64,000 nt of DNA, from assembly GCF_035917995.1 (NCBI RefSeq), contig NZ_CP109131.1:3162001-3226000 (forward strand). Reading direction: 5' to 3'. Source of the stretch: Streptosporangium sp. NBC_01755. Lineage in GTDB: Bacteria; Actinomycetota; Actinomycetes; Streptosporangiales; Streptosporangiaceae. This document shows, piece after piece, positions 49,344 through 58,040 of this stretch. The notes under the pieces are model-generated. The model saw nothing but the letters and a program-made list of their open reading frames with translations. It did no database searches and was not told the origin of the DNA. The position numbers and the translations under genes are program-made. Within the stretch, counting starts at the first letter, position 1, and every line of letters begins with the position of its first letter.

Positions 49344-50615
49344 GTGCGGGTGGTCATCGCCGGAGGCGGCATCGGCGGGCTGGCGACGGCGCTCAGCCTG
49401 CACGCCGCCGGCTTCGAGGACGTGGTCGTGTGCGAGGCTGCCGGGGAGATCCGCCCGCTGGGCGTGGGCATCAACCTGCTGCCGCACGCCGTGCGCGAGC
49501 TCACCGAGCTCGGCCTCGCGGAGCGGCTGGCCGAGATCGGGGTGGCCACCGGGGAGCTGGCCTACTTCAACCGGTACGGCACGCCGATCTGGTCGGAACC
49601 CAGGGGCCTGGGCGCGGGATACGACTGGCCGCAGTACTCGATCCACCGCGGACGCCTGCAGATGCTCCTGCTGGAGACCGTGATCGAGCGCCTCGGCGCG
49701 CACGCCGTAAAGACCGGCCGCCGCGTCGTCTCCACCGGCCCGCGGCCGGGATCCGGCGCGGACGGCCTGCGGATCGGGACGGACGACCTGCGGATCGAGG
49801 CGGACGACCTGCGGATCGAGGCGGACGACCTGCGGATCGAGGCGGACGACCTGCTGGTCGGAGCGGACGGCATCCACTCGGCGGTCCGGGCGCACCTGTT
49901 CCCCGACGAGGGACCACCGCCCTGGAACGGGCTGCTCCTGTGGCGCGGCACGACGTACGGCGAGCCGTTCCTGACCGGACGATCCATGATCATGGCCGGG
50001 GACGGCACGCGGAAGTTCGTGGCCTACCCGATCGAGACGGGCGAGCGGACGCTGATCAACTGGATCGCCGAACGCCCGCTGGACGGCGAGGCCCCGGCCC
50101 GGGGCGACTGGAACCGCCCGGCGGATCCTCAGAGGATCGTCGAGCACTTCGCGGACTGGCGGTTCGACTGGCTGGACGTGCCCAGGATCATCTCCGGTGC
50201 CGAGGCCGCGTACGAGTACCCGATGGTCGACCGCGACCCGCTGCCGTACTGGACGTCGGGCAACGTGATCCTGCTGGGCGACGCCGCACACGCCATGTAC
50301 CCGATCGGTTCCAACGGCGCCTCCCAGGCGATCATCGACGCCCGGGTGCTCGCCCACTCCCTCGCGCACGGCGACCTCGCCGCCTACGAGGCGGCCCGCC
50401 GCCCGGTCACGACCGCGCTGCAACTGTCCAACCGGCAGATGGGTCCCGAGGTGGTGATGAAGCTCGCCCATGAGCGTGCCCCGGACGGCTTCGACGACAT
50501 CGAGCGGGTCCTCCCCCTCACGGAGCGGACCGAGATCGCCGCGTCGTACAAGCGCACGGCCGGCTTCGACCCGGTGTCGCTCAACGAGCGTCCCTCCTGG
50601 AACGTGACCCGGTGA
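49344..50615 (+). CDS. FAD-dependent aromatic monooxygenase
   Basis: A 423-residue class A flavoprotein monooxygenase. The FAD-binding fold starts at once (VRVVIAGGGIGGLATALSLH), the DG motif is in DLLVGADGIHSAVRAH and the second FAD motif is GDAAHAMYPIGSNGASQAI. The size and the insertion pattern fit salicylate/6-hydroxynicotinate hydroxylase-like enzymes; NAD(P)H and an aromatic substrate are expected. The GTG start at 49344 follows GGGAGG. Residues about 140-172 contain near-perfect tandem repeats (DDLRIEA) that enlarge a surface loop before the DG motif. The stop overlaps the DUF3237 gene (GTGA). MarR control via the palindrome is likely. Confidence 0.9.
   Translation: MRVVIAGGGIGGLATALSLHAAGFEDVVVCEAAGEIRPLGVGINLLPHAVRELTELGLAERLAEIGVATGELAYFNRYGTPIWSEPRGLGAGYDWPQYSIHRGRLQMLLLETVIERLGAHAVKTGRRVVSTGPRPGSGADGLRIGTDDLRIEADDLRIEADDLRIEADDLLVGADGIHSAVRAHLFPDEGPPPWNGLLLWRGTTYGEPFLTGRSMIMAGDGTRKFVAYPIETGERTLINWIAERPLDGEAPARGDWNRPADPQRIVEHFADWRFDWLDVPRIISGAEAAYEYPMVDRDPLPYWTSGNVILLGDAAHAMYPIGSNGASQAIIDARVLAHSLAHGDLAAYEAARRPVTTALQLSNRQMGPEVVMKLAHERAPDGFDDIERVLPLTERTEIAASYKRTAGFDPVSLNERPSWNVTR
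49759..49857 (+). repeat. 21-bp in-frame repeats in the monooxygenase gene
   Basis: Unit GACGACCTGCGGATCGAGGC starts at 49782, 49803, 49824 and 49845 (last copy diverging), with a degenerate copy at about 49761. Each encodes DDLRIEA. Confidence 0.92.
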
Positions 50616-51061
50616 ACCTCGAACCGCTCGCCACATTTCATGTGGAACTCGACCCGGTCCTCGATCTCGGCGACTCCCAGTGGGGCCGACGCCGAGTGAT
50701 CAACGTTGTCGGTGGGTCGTTCGAGGGGCCGCGCCTTTCCGGGACCGTGCTGCCCGGCGGCGCCGACTGGCAGGTCCTGCACGCCGACGGCATGGCCAGC
50801 ATCGACACCCGCTACACCCTGCGCACCCACGACGGCGCGCACCTGTTCATCTCCACCAACGGGGTGCGGCACGGCCAGCCCTCCGTTCTGGAACGTCTGT
50901 CTCGGGGCGAGCCCGTCGACCCGGGCGAGTACTACTTCCGGCTGTTCTGCCGCTTCGAGACCGGCGACGAACGCTACCTGTGGCTCAACCGCACCCTGGC
51001 GGTGGCCTCGGCGGCCCGTACCTCGGACGCCGTGCGCTACGACGCCTACATCCTGACCTGA
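50612..51061 (+). CDS. DUF3237 protein
   Basis: A 149-residue DUF3237 protein, a small beta-barrel: LATFHVELDPVLDLGDSQWGRRRVINVVGGSFEGPRLSG, GGADWQVLHADGMASIDTRYTLRTHDGAHLFISTNG, GEYYFRLFCRFETGD, LNRTLAVASA. The function of the family is unknown, but it is often encoded next to monooxygenases and hydrolases of aromatic degradation. The GTG at 50612 overlaps the monooxygenase stop, so the two form one unit. A 9-bp tandem repeat begins right after the stop codon. Confidence 0.85.
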   Translation: MNLEPLATFHVELDPVLDLGDSQWGRRRVINVVGGSFEGPRLSGTVLPGGADWQVLHADGMASIDTRYTLRTHDGAHLFISTNGVRHGQPSVLERLSRGEPVDPGEYYFRLFCRFETGDERYLWLNRTLAVASAARTSDAVRYDAYILT

Positions 51062-51107
51062 GTCGATGCAGTCGATGCAGTCAATGCAGTCAATGCAGTC
51101 GATGCTC
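51062..51107 (+). repeat. 9-bp tandem repeat (AGTCGATGC / AGTCAATGC), five copies
   Basis: Five copies start immediately after the TGA of the DUF3237 gene. In one frame the repeat reads as MQS units and leads into an open frame of 57 codons (51066-51239). Confidence 0.9.
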
Positions 51108-51239
51108 GGGCTGATGCACCAGATGGCAGCGGGCGAGGACGTGGGGGCCGGGTTCGGTGCGCTGTTGCCCATCCTCGGCGACCTCACACAGGCCGTCTTC
51201 CCCGACTCCTTCATCATCATGCCGATCGTTCCCCGCTGA
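51066..51239 (+). CDS. Possible small protein or gene remnant beginning in the 9-bp repeat
   Basis: A 57-codon frame: four MQS repeats followed by MLGLMHQMAAGEDVGAGFGALLPILGDLTQ and ending FIIMPIVPR. The second half reads like authentic protein, rich in Leu/Gly/Phe with good third-position GC, and may be the tail of a gene whose front was replaced by the repeat. No ribosome-binding site is visible and I do not recognise the sequence. Confidence 0.3.
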   Translation: MQSMQSMQSMQSMLGLMHQMAAGEDVGAGFGALLPILGDLTQAVFPDSFIIMPIVPR

Positions 51240-51492
51240 GACCTCGCACGGAGCACCGAACAGACCGAGCGCCGAACAAGCGGGCGGCACGCGGGCGGAC
51301 AGTCGGCATGGACGTCTTTTCACTTGCTCTTTCCCTGTTCGGTGGGGTGGGGGTCGGCGTGGCACCACGTGGCGGCGAATCCCGGCTGTAAGCATCGTCA
51401 CTGTCACGCTGGGTTGTTCCATATAACGACAGAGGCCACATTCCAACCAGCGGACCGGTCGTGGATCGCGCGTGGAAAGGAGTGAGGTCTCC

Positions 51493-52380
51493 ATGTCCAC
51501 CCCCAGGCCTCAAATAAAGCCGACGGCCCCACCCGATCGACACAAAGGACATCGGCCAATAAAAGGGATGGCCATATTGTCCTTGGCCGGATCCCTCTCC
51601 GTGGCCCTCACCATCACCGTTTCCACGCCCGCCGCCGCGTCCGTACCCAACGTCCCGCCACCCGCCCCGGCCTCGCCCGCCGTCTCGATCACCGCCTCGA
51701 TCACCGCCTCGCCCACTGCCTCGCCCACCGCCTCGCCCACTGCCTCGCCCACCGCCTCGCCCAGCACCGAGCCCTCTTCGATCACCACCTCGTCCACGCT
51801 CGACGAGCCGCCACCCAACCCGACCTCCCCCATCGCCTCGGTCAGCACCGATCCCCCCTCCGCCACCGATTCCGGCGGCTCCCGCCCTTCGCTCGCGGAA
51901 CAGGCACGCAGGAAGTGCAGGCCGAGGTCCTTCTTCAGGTTCCGTTCCTTCAGGCCAAGGAATTTCTTCATTCCCCGTACCCGATTCATCGACGGTCCCG
52001 GCGGCACGATGGCGGCGGCGGTCACCCGGCAATACCGCGTATACGCCGAGATGGAAATAGAAAGAGAAAAGATCAGCGAAATCGAAACGGGCAAACTGAT
52101 CCGCCAGCTGCGAAACTTTGTGAGCCCGCTGCTCGCAAACGAGCACATCGTCGAGACCGGACACGAATACACGCGGGAAATCAGCGACGGCATGTACGGA
52201 AACCTGTGGTACCGCGTCTTCGGCTACCGGGTGAGTTTCACGGCGTGGCGCCAGGTCTACAACTGCCGCGTACGCAAGGTCACAGCCGGCGTAGCCAACA
52301 TCCCCGCGCGGGTGGAGGGCTGGAGATACTGGGAGACCAGGCACCCGATGTTCAGGGGACGCAGGCTGAGCAACCGCTGA
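51493..52380 (+). CDS. Secreted protein with Ser/Pro/Thr repeat linker, unknown function
   Basis: A 295-residue precursor. A basic N-terminus (RHKGHRPIKG) and hydrophobic core (MAILSLAGSLSVALTITVS) form a signal peptide with cleavage likely at AAA-SVP. Residues about 55-130 are a Ser/Thr/Pro/Ala linker with tandem ASPT units. The C-terminal 140 residues are a basic globular part (KCRPRSFFRFRSFRPRNFF, YRVYAEMEIEREKISEIETGKLIRQLRN, FGYRVSFTAWRQVYNCRVRK) with two cysteines and no family that I recognise. The linker probably spans the cell wall. The ATG at 51493 has AAAGGAG upstream. There are no obvious partners on either side. Confidence 0.7.
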   Translation: MSTPRPQIKPTAPPDRHKGHRPIKGMAILSLAGSLSVALTITVSTPAAASVPNVPPPAPASPAVSITASITASPTASPTASPTASPTASPSTEPSSITTSSTLDEPPPNPTSPIASVSTDPPSATDSGGSRPSLAEQARRKCRPRSFFRFRSFRPRNFFIPRTRFIDGPGGTMAAAVTRQYRVYAEMEIEREKISEIETGKLIRQLRNFVSPLLANEHIVETGHEYTREISDGMYGNLWYRVFGYRVSFTAWRQVYNCRVRKVTAGVANIPARVEGWRYWETRHPMFRGRRLSNR

Positions 52381-52390
52381 GCCCTCTCAC

Positions 52391-52480
52391 CCCACCAGAT
52401 GAGACGTCTCCACCAGATGGGACGGATGCCCAGATGGGACGTCCCTGCCAGATGGGACGTCCCTGCCAGGTGAGGCGGAT
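52391..52480 (+). repeat. 18-bp tandem repeat after the secreted-protein gene
   Basis: Units of CCAGATGGGACGTCCCTG, two perfect and three degenerate, start about 10 bp after the stop. Each contains GGGACGTCCC, a perfect 10-bp palindrome, so a row of small hairpins can form. Confidence 0.85.
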
Positions 52481-52519
52481 GCTCAAGCGAACCGGGAACC
52501 GGTGGTGTCGTTCCCGGAG

Positions 52520-53491
52520 TCAGCGGCCCAGGAAGCGGGTGGCGTTGCCGCCGAGCAGCTTGGCGCGGGCGTCCTCGGAGAGGAACCCCGCCCCTCGGAT
52601 CAGCGAGCCCACCGGCGACTCGCCCAGCGGGTAGGGGAAGTCGGAGCCGAGCATGACCCGGTCCTCTCCCATCGTGTCGACCAGCAGCCGCAGCGCCCGC
52701 TCGTCGAACACGACCGAGTCCACGCTGAACCGGTCGAGGTAGTGCGACGGCGGGAACTCGGAGACCCCGACGAGGTCACCCCGGCGGTGCCAGGCGTTCT
52801 CGAACCGGCCGAGCCAGAAGGCGAACGAGCCGCCGCCGTGCGCGAAGCACAGGCGCAGCGTGTCCGGCACCCGGTCGAGGACACCGCCCAGGATCAGGGC
52901 GAGCACCGACAGGTGCGTCTCGGCGGGCATGCCGACCAGCCACTGCGCCATCCAGCGCTCCAGCCGGGGGCCGCCCGCCATGTCCCAGGGGTGCACGAAG
53001 ACGGGCGCGCCCACGGCGGCGCAGTGCTGGAGGAACTGGACGACCCCCTCGTCGTCGAGGTCACGGTCGCCGACGTGGTTGCCGATCTCGACGCCCGCGT
53101 GCCCGGAGGCCATGCACCGGTCAAGCTCGGCGCAGGCCAGGTCGGGGTCCTGGAGCGGCACCTGGCAGAACGGCACCAGCCGCTCGGAGGCGCAGATGTC
53201 CAGCGCCAGGTCGTTGAAGATCTTCGCGACCCGTACGGCCTCCGCCGCCGGGCGCTCGTAGGAGAAGAAGACCGGCGTCGGCGAGACGACCTGGACGTCC
53301 ACCCCGTCGGCGTCCATCCGCTCCAGGCGGACCGAGGGGTTCCAGCAGTCGTCGGCGATCCGGCGGAACTCCCGGTCCCCGAGCAGGATCACGGCCTCCC
53401 GCTCGGAGTCGACCCGGAGCCGTGGCGCCCCCGGCCAGCCGAGATCCGGCCAGCCCTTGGGGACATGGTGGGTGTGCACATCGATGATCAA
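52520..53491 (-). CDS. nbaD: 2-Amino-3-carboxymuconate-6-semialdehyde decarboxylase (ACMSD)
   Basis: A 323-residue amidohydrolase-fold decarboxylase. Zinc ligands are visible in DVHTHHVP at the N-terminus (HxH), the His of FVHPWDM and the Asp of GSDFPYPLG near the C-terminus, with FAHGGGS between. RLERMDADGVDVQVVSPTP is a family block. It converts the ring-cleavage product of 3-hydroxyanthranilate to 2-aminomuconate semialdehyde, the committed step towards acetyl-CoA rather than quinolinate. A TTG start is used 3 bp after the dioxygenase stop. It is the last gene of the eight-gene minus-strand operon. Confidence 0.9.
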   Translation of the reverse strand: MIIDVHTHHVPKGWPDLGWPGAPRLRVDSEREAVILLGDREFRRIADDCWNPSVRLERMDADGVDVQVVSPTPVFFSYERPAAEAVRVAKIFNDLALDICASERLVPFCQVPLQDPDLACAELDRCMASGHAGVEIGNHVGDRDLDDEGVVQFLQHCAAVGAPVFVHPWDMAGGPRLERWMAQWLVGMPAETHLSVLALILGGVLDRVPDTLRLCFAHGGGSFAFWLGRFENAWHRRGDLVGVSEFPPSHYLDRFSVDSVVFDERALRLLVDTMGEDRVMLGSDFPYPLGESPVGSLIRGAGFLSEDARAKLLGGNATRFLGR

Positions 53492-53494
53492 CGG

Positions 53495-54010
53495 CTATCC
53501 CTTGCCGGGGTGGACGGCGCCGCAGTTCCCGCAGGTGCGCGCCTTCTCGTCGTCGTAGAACGCCTGGAAAATCGGCGGCAGGTCGGTCACGATGTCGCGG
53601 ACCTGAAGCTCCACCTCGTGGACCACGGCACTGCACTCCTGGCAGTACCAGCGGAACTTCTCCGGCACGCCCTCCGGCCGGATCCGCTCCACCAGGAAGC
53701 CGACCGAACCCTCCTCCGGGCGCTGGGGCGAGTGCGGCAGGTTTGGCGGGAGCAGCCACATCTGCCCCTCCCGGATGTGCACGGTGTCGGGCCCCTCCGG
53801 GGTCATGACGTTGACGTGCATGTTGCCGCGGACCTGGTAGAAGAGTTCCTCGTACGGGTCGATGTGGAAGTCGGTCCGCGCGTTCGGGCCACCGACGACC
53901 ATCACGATGAGGTCGTTGGCGCCCTCAAAGATGACCTTGTTGCCCACCGGCGGCTTGAGCAGGTGGGCGTGCTCGTCGATCCACTTGGTGAAGTCGATGG
54001 GTGGGATCAC
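53495..54010 (-). CDS. nbaC: 3-Hydroxyanthranilate 3,4-dioxygenase
   Basis: A 171-residue cupin. Iron ligands are His and Glu in [15 protein letters not shown] and His in [12 protein letters not shown]. Two CxxC pairs in the C-terminal part (CQECSAVV and [10 protein letters not shown]) form the rubredoxin-like site of bacterial forms. It opens the ring of 3-hydroxyanthranilate with O2 to give 2-amino-3-carboxymuconate semialdehyde, the substrate of the next gene product. The GTG at 54010 has AGGAG upstream and overlaps the deaminase stop (GTGA). Confidence 0.93.
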   Translation of the reverse strand: MIPPIDFTKWIDEHAHLLKPPVGNKVIFEGANDLIVMVVGGPNARTDFHIDPYEELFYQVRGNMHVNVMTPEGPDTVHIREGQMWLLPPNLPHSPQRPEEGSVGFLVERIRPEGVPEKFRWYCQECSAVVHEVELQVRDIVTDLPPIFQAFYDDEKARTCGNCGAVHPGKG

Positions 54011-54429
54011 GAAAACTCCTCCGGTCGGTGGGCAACAGCCTGAATCTCGATGAGCAGGTGCGGGTGGGGCAGTTGGTGGACGGCCACCGTGGTGCGGGTC
54101 GGGCCGGTCTCGTCGAAGTACTCCGCGTAGACCGCGTTGTATCCGGCGAAGTCATTGATGTTCACCAGGTAGGTGGTGATCTGGACGAGATCGCTCAGGT
54201 CGGCCCCGGCCGCCCGGAGGATGTCGCCGATGTTCTCTATCACGGCCCTGGTCTGCTCGACGATGTCGAGCCGGGTCGTGCCGAACTCGTCGGCCTCGGC
54301 GCCGACGATCGTGTTGTCCGGCCTGCGCGAGGAGGTCCCGGACACGTACAGGAAGTCACCCGCCCGCTTGACGTGCGGAAACCTTCCCCTGGGGGTGGCC
54401 TTCCCGGTGACGACGAGCCCGTCGCTCAT
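54007..54429 (-). CDS. nbaF: RidA-family 2-aminomuconate deaminase
   Basis: A 140-residue RidA/YjgF-fold protein: [55 protein letters not shown], then [21 protein letters not shown]. In this operon it should deaminate 2-aminomuconate to 4-oxalocrotonate (2-oxo-3-hexenedioate). General RidA enamine hydrolase activity is the alternative, but the neighbours make the pathway role very likely. GGAGAGAGC precedes the ATG. Confidence 0.88.
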   Translation of the reverse strand: MSDGLVVTGKATPRGRFPHVKRAGDFLYVSGTSSRRPDNTIVGAEADEFGTTRLDIVEQTRAVIENIGDILRAAGADLSDLVQITTYLVNINDFAGYNAVYAEYFDETGPTRTTVAVHQLPHPHLLIEIQAVAHRPEEFS

Positions 54430-54474
54430 GCTCTCTCCTCTCCCATGGGCGCCGACGACATCCCCGGCCCCCCT

Positions 54475-55248
54475 TCAGGACTTCTCTTCGGACGCGGCCG
54501 CGGTGAACGACACCGACCCCAGATGCTGGATCTCGGCCCGCACTCGCGCGCCGGGCGCGAGCGGTTCCGCGGGTGTGGCGGCACCTGCGAGAAGGATCCA
54601 CCCCGGCTCCAGGACCACCCCTGCCTGCCCTGCCAGGCGGGCGGCTTCGGCGAGTGCCCGGCGCGGATCGCCCAGGATGGCACCGGTGGATCCGGCTTGG
54701 ACCACGCGCCCGTCGATCTCCAGCAGGACGCCCAGGTTCCACTGGGACGGGTCGTAGGGCTGCCACCGGCCGACGGCGTATCCGGCGGCCGAGGTGTTGT
54801 CGGCGATCACGTCGGGCAGCGAGAACCGGAAGTCCTCGTAGCGCGAGTCGATGACCTCGACGCCGGTGGCGACGGCCGCGATGGCGTCCGGCGCGAGCGC
54901 GTCGGACGGCGACGCGATGCGCCGCCCGATGAGGTAGACGACCTCCGGCTCCACCCTCGGATGGATATAGCCGGACACGTCCGCATACGAACCGTCGGAG
55001 ATGGCCGACGACTCGGGCACCCGGCCGAAGATGATGTCGTGCACGCCCATCTGGCGGCGCTTGCCCTCGCTGGTGAAGCCCAGCTTCACCCCGGCCAGCC
55101 GGTCCCCCCGCTCAAGACGGAGCCGGATCAGCTCCTCCTGCACCCGGTAGGCGTCGGCCACATCGTAGTCCTGCTCGGGCCTGGGCACCGCACGACCGGT
55201 GCGGGCAGCCTCGTCCAGGACCGCGGCGAGCTTGTGGATGTCGGTCAC
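54475..55248 (-). CDS. nbaG: 2-Oxo-3-hexenedioate (4-oxalocrotonate) decarboxylase
   Basis: A 257-residue member of the hydratase/decarboxylase family. The metal-binding Glu pair lies in HPRVEPEVVYLIG, followed by VEVIDSRYEDFRFSLPDVIADNTSAAGYAVG and the C-terminal ARVRAEIQHLGSVSF. It removes CO2 from 4-oxalocrotonate to give 2-oxopent-4-enoate. I use the GTG at 55248 (VTDIHKLAAVLDEA); an ATG at 55278 would add ten residues and cannot be ruled out. A paralogue, the hydratase, is encoded four genes earlier in transcription order, as in other meta-cleavage operons where the two form a complex. Confidence 0.88.
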   Translation of the reverse strand: MTDIHKLAAVLDEAARTGRAVPRPEQDYDVADAYRVQEELIRLRLERGDRLAGVKLGFTSEGKRRQMGVHDIIFGRVPESSAISDGSYADVSGYIHPRVEPEVVYLIGRRIASPSDALAPDAIAAVATGVEVIDSRYEDFRFSLPDVIADNTSAAGYAVGRWQPYDPSQWNLGVLLEIDGRVVQAGSTGAILGDPRRALAEAARLAGQAGVVLEPGWILLAGAATPAEPLAPGARVRAEIQHLGSVSFTAAASEEKS

Positions 55249-55291
55249 TAGGGCACCATCCTTCTCACAGGCACCCATATGGTGCTTGTTG

Positions 55292-56305
55292 TCATGACTG
55301 CTCCCCCGAGCGCACCAGGTCCAGCGCGATGTCCACGATCATGTCCTCCTGGCCGCCCACCATCCGGCGGCGGCCCACCTCGGTCAGGATGGTCCGGGTG
55401 TCGATCCCGTACCGTGCCGAGGCCGCCTCGGCATGCCGCAGGAAGCTGGAGTAGACACCGGCGTAGCCGAGCGTCAGCGTCTCCCTGTCCACCCGGACCG
55501 GCCGGTCCTGCAGCGGCCTGACCAGGTTGTCCGCCGCGTCCATCAGGGCGTTCAGATCACAGCCGTGTTCCCAGCCCATCAGGTCGGCCACCGCGACGAA
55601 CACCTCGATCGGGCAATTGCCCGCGCCCGCGCCCATCCCGGCGAGGGAGGCGTCCACCCGGTAGGTACCGTTCTCCACCGCGACCACCGAGTTGGCCACG
55701 CCCAGCCCCAGGTTGTGGTGGGCGTGGATGCCGATCTCGGTGCCCTCGTCGAGCACCGAGCGGTAGGCCCGGACCCGGTCCCTGACCCCGTCCATGGTCA
55801 ACCGGCCCCCGGAGTCGGTCACGTAGACGCACTGCGCGCCGTACGACTCCATGAGCTTGGCCTGCCTGGCCAGCTCATCGGTCTCCGCCATGTGCGACAT
55901 CATCAAAAATCCGGACACGTCCATGCCGAGCTCGCGCGCGGTGGCGATGTGCTGGGCGGAGATGTCGGCCTCGGTGCAGTGGGTGGCGACCCTGACCGAG
56001 GTGACACCGAGCGCGTGGGCGCGCTTGAGGTCGCCGATGGTGCCGATGCCGGGCAGCAGCAGGGTGGTCAACCTCGCCCGGCTCACGGCCCCGGCGACCG
56101 CCTCGATCCACTCGTCGTCGGTGTGCGCGCCCATGCCGTAGTTGAAGCTGCCCCCGGAGAGGCCGTCGCCGTGCGCGATCTCGATCGCAGCCACCCCGGC
56201 GGCATCGAGTGCCGCGGCGATCTCGGCGGCCTGGGCGACGGTGTAGCGATGCCGGATGGCATGCATGCCGTCCCGCAGCGTCACGTCCTGAACGTACAGT
56301 TTCAC
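55292..56305 (-). CDS. mhpE: 4-Hydroxy-2-oxovalerate aldolase
   Basis: A 337-residue DRE-TIM metallolyase. The N-terminal [13 protein letters not shown] contains the catalytic Arg and the metal Asp; [14 protein letters not shown] supplies the two metal histidines; [12 protein letters not shown] and [19 protein letters not shown] are family blocks. It splits 4-hydroxy-2-oxovalerate into pyruvate and acetaldehyde, which is channelled to the dehydrogenase encoded next to it. The GTG at 56305 has GGAGGTGAAGG upstream and overlaps the dehydrogenase stop by 4 bp. Confidence 0.95.
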   Translation of the reverse strand: MKLYVQDVTLRDGMHAIRHRYTVAQAAEIAAALDAAGVAAIEIAHGDGLSGGSFNYGMGAHTDDEWIEAVAGAVSRARLTTLLLPGIGTIGDLKRAHALGVTSVRVATHCTEADISAQHIATARELGMDVSGFLMMSHMAETDELARQAKLMESYGAQCVYVTDSGGRLTMDGVRDRVRAYRSVLDEGTEIGIHAHHNLGLGVANSVVAVENGTYRVDASLAGMGAGAGNCPIEVFVAVADLMGWEHGCDLNALMDAADNLVRPLQDRPVRVDRETLTLGYAGVYSSFLRHAEAASARYGIDTRTILTEVGRRRMVGGQEDMIVDIALDLVRSGEQS

Positions 56306-57246
56306 GCCTTCACCTCCGCGCGCACGCCTTCGTTGTCGGTACGGTCCTCGGTCTCGGCCAGGCGCTCGGCCGTGCGCAGCGCGGCCGAGGTCATGATGTC
56401 GAGGTTGCCCGCGTAGGCGGGCAGGTAGTGGGCGGCGCCCTCCACCTCCAGGAAGACGGTCACCTTGACGCCGCCGTCGCGGGTGCCGTCGGGGAGCGGC
56501 TCCCCGGCGGGGACCGTCTCGAACTGCACGTCCTGCTTGAGCCGGTAGCCGGGCACGTAGTCACGGACCCGCTCCACCATGGCCAGCACGGCCTCCACCA
56601 CCGCCGCCTCGTCACACTCGTCCACCAGGCAGTAGACCGTGTCACGCATGATCAGCGGCGGCTCGGCCGGGTTGAGGACGATGATCGCCTTGCCCTTGGC
56701 CGCCCCGCCGACCTCCTCGATCGCCCGGGAGGTCGTCTCGGTGAACTCGTCGATGTTGGCCCGGGTGCCGGGCCCCGCCGACTTGGAGGCGATCGAGGCG
56801 ACGATCTCCGCGTACCGGACGGGCACCTGCGAGGCGACCGCCGCGACGATCGGGATCGTGGCCTGCCCGCCGCAGGTGACCATGTTGAGGTTCGGCTCGG
56901 CGAGGTGTGCCTCCAGGTTGACCGGGGGCACCACGTAGGGGCCGAGGGCGGCGGGGGTCAGGTCGATGACCCGCTTGCCGTGCGCCCGCAGCACCTTGTC
57001 GTTGTGCCGGTGCGCGCCGGCCGAGGTCGCGTCGAGGACGATGTCCACGTCGGCGAACCCGGGCAGCGCGACCAGACCCTCGACGCCCTCGTGGGTGGTG
57101 GCGACCCCGCGACGGCGGGCGCGGGCCAGGCCGTCGGAGTCGGGGTCGATGCCCGCCATCGCGAAGACCTCGACCTTCTTCGACAGCAGTGCCTTGAACA
57201 TCAGGTCGGTGCCGATGTTCCCTGAACCGATGATCGCTATTTTCAT
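56302..57246 (-). CDS. mhpF: Acetaldehyde dehydrogenase (acylating)
   Basis: A 314-residue enzyme of the BphJ/MhpF family. The Rossmann motif is [12 protein letters not shown] at the N-terminus; the catalytic cysteine lies in [14 protein letters not shown]. It converts acetaldehyde, NAD and CoA to acetyl-CoA in complex with the aldolase. The ATG at 57246 overlaps the end of the hydratase gene by 4 bp. Together with the aldolase it closes the route from 3-hydroxyanthranilate to pyruvate and acetyl-CoA. Confidence 0.95.
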   Translation of the reverse strand: MKIAIIGSGNIGTDLMFKALLSKKVEVFAMAGIDPDSDGLARARRRGVATTHEGVEGLVALPGFADVDIVLDATSAGAHRHNDKVLRAHGKRVIDLTPAALGPYVVPPVNLEAHLAEPNLNMVTCGGQATIPIVAAVASQVPVRYAEIVASIASKSAGPGTRANIDEFTETTSRAIEEVGGAAKGKAIIVLNPAEPPLIMRDTVYCLVDECDEAAVVEAVLAMVERVRDYVPGYRLKQDVQFETVPAGEPLPDGTRDGGVKVTVFLEVEGAAHYLPAYAGNLDIMTSAALRTAERLAETEDRTDNEGVRAEVKA

Positions 57247-58040
57247 GAGAACACCGCCCTGACCGAGCCGAGGCCCTCGATATGTGCTTCGAACACGTCA
57301 CCGGACTCGACGCCGACCATCGGGCCGAGCGCGCCGGTGAGCACGACATCTCCGGCGCGCAGCGGGAAGTCCGTGCGGCCGAGCGCGTCGGCCAGCCAGA
57401 CCGCGGCGTTCAGCGGGTGCCCGAGGCAGGCCGCACCCGCGCCCGTGGAGACCTCCAGGCCGTTCTTGTTCATGGTCATCCCGGCCAGGCGCAGGTCCAG
57501 GCCGCGCAGCCCGATCGGGGTGTTGCCGAGGACGAACGCGCCGCTGGAGGCGTTGTCGGCGACCGTGTCGACGAGCGTGATGTCCCACTCCGCGATGCGG
57601 CTGTCGACGATCTCGATCGCGGGCAGCACGAAGTCGACGGCCCTGATGACGTCGGCGACGGTGAACGGGCCGCCCTCCAGGTCACTCCCGAGGACCAGCG
57701 CCACCTCCGCCTCCGCCTTGGGCTGCAGGAAGCGGCCGGTCGGGACGGGCAGGCCGTCGAGGTAGGCCATGTCGGCGAAGAGCATCCCGAAGTCCGGCCG
57801 GTCCACGCCGAGCTGGCGCTGGACCGCCGGGGAGGTCAGCCCGATCTTCCTGCCGACCAGCCGCCGCCCCTCCTCCAGCGCCCGCCTGGTGTTGATCTCC
57901 TGTACGGCGTAGCCGATCTCGGCGCTCAGACCGGGCAACGTCTCACGCACCGGGCGGCACGGCTTGCCGCTCCGTGCCGCCTCCAGCAACCGGTCGGCCG
58001 CCTCCACGTGCGCGTCGACCGCCTCGCTCCACTCAGTCAT
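57243..58040 (-). CDS. mhpD: 2-Oxopent-4-enoate hydratase
   Basis: A 265-residue hydratase/decarboxylase-family protein. Metal ligands are in [14 protein letters not shown], followed by [30 protein letters not shown] and the C-terminal [17 protein letters not shown]. It adds water to 2-oxopent-4-enoate to give 4-hydroxy-2-oxovalerate. It differs from its paralogue at 54475 in the lid region ([19 protein letters not shown] instead of GFTSEGKRRQMGV), which fits hydratase rather than decarboxylase, though the split is not certain from sequence. It overlaps the semialdehyde dehydrogenase gene by 8 bp. Confidence 0.9.
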   Translation of the reverse strand: MTEWSEAVDAHVEAADRLLEAARSGKPCRPVRETLPGLSAEIGYAVQEINTRRALEEGRRLVGRKIGLTSPAVQRQLGVDRPDFGMLFADMAYLDGLPVPTGRFLQPKAEAEVALVLGSDLEGGPFTVADVIRAVDFVLPAIEIVDSRIAEWDITLVDTVADNASSGAFVLGNTPIGLRGLDLRLAGMTMNKNGLEVSTGAGAACLGHPLNAAVWLADALGRTDFPLRAGDVVLTGALGPMVGVESGDVFEAHIEGLGSVRAVFS

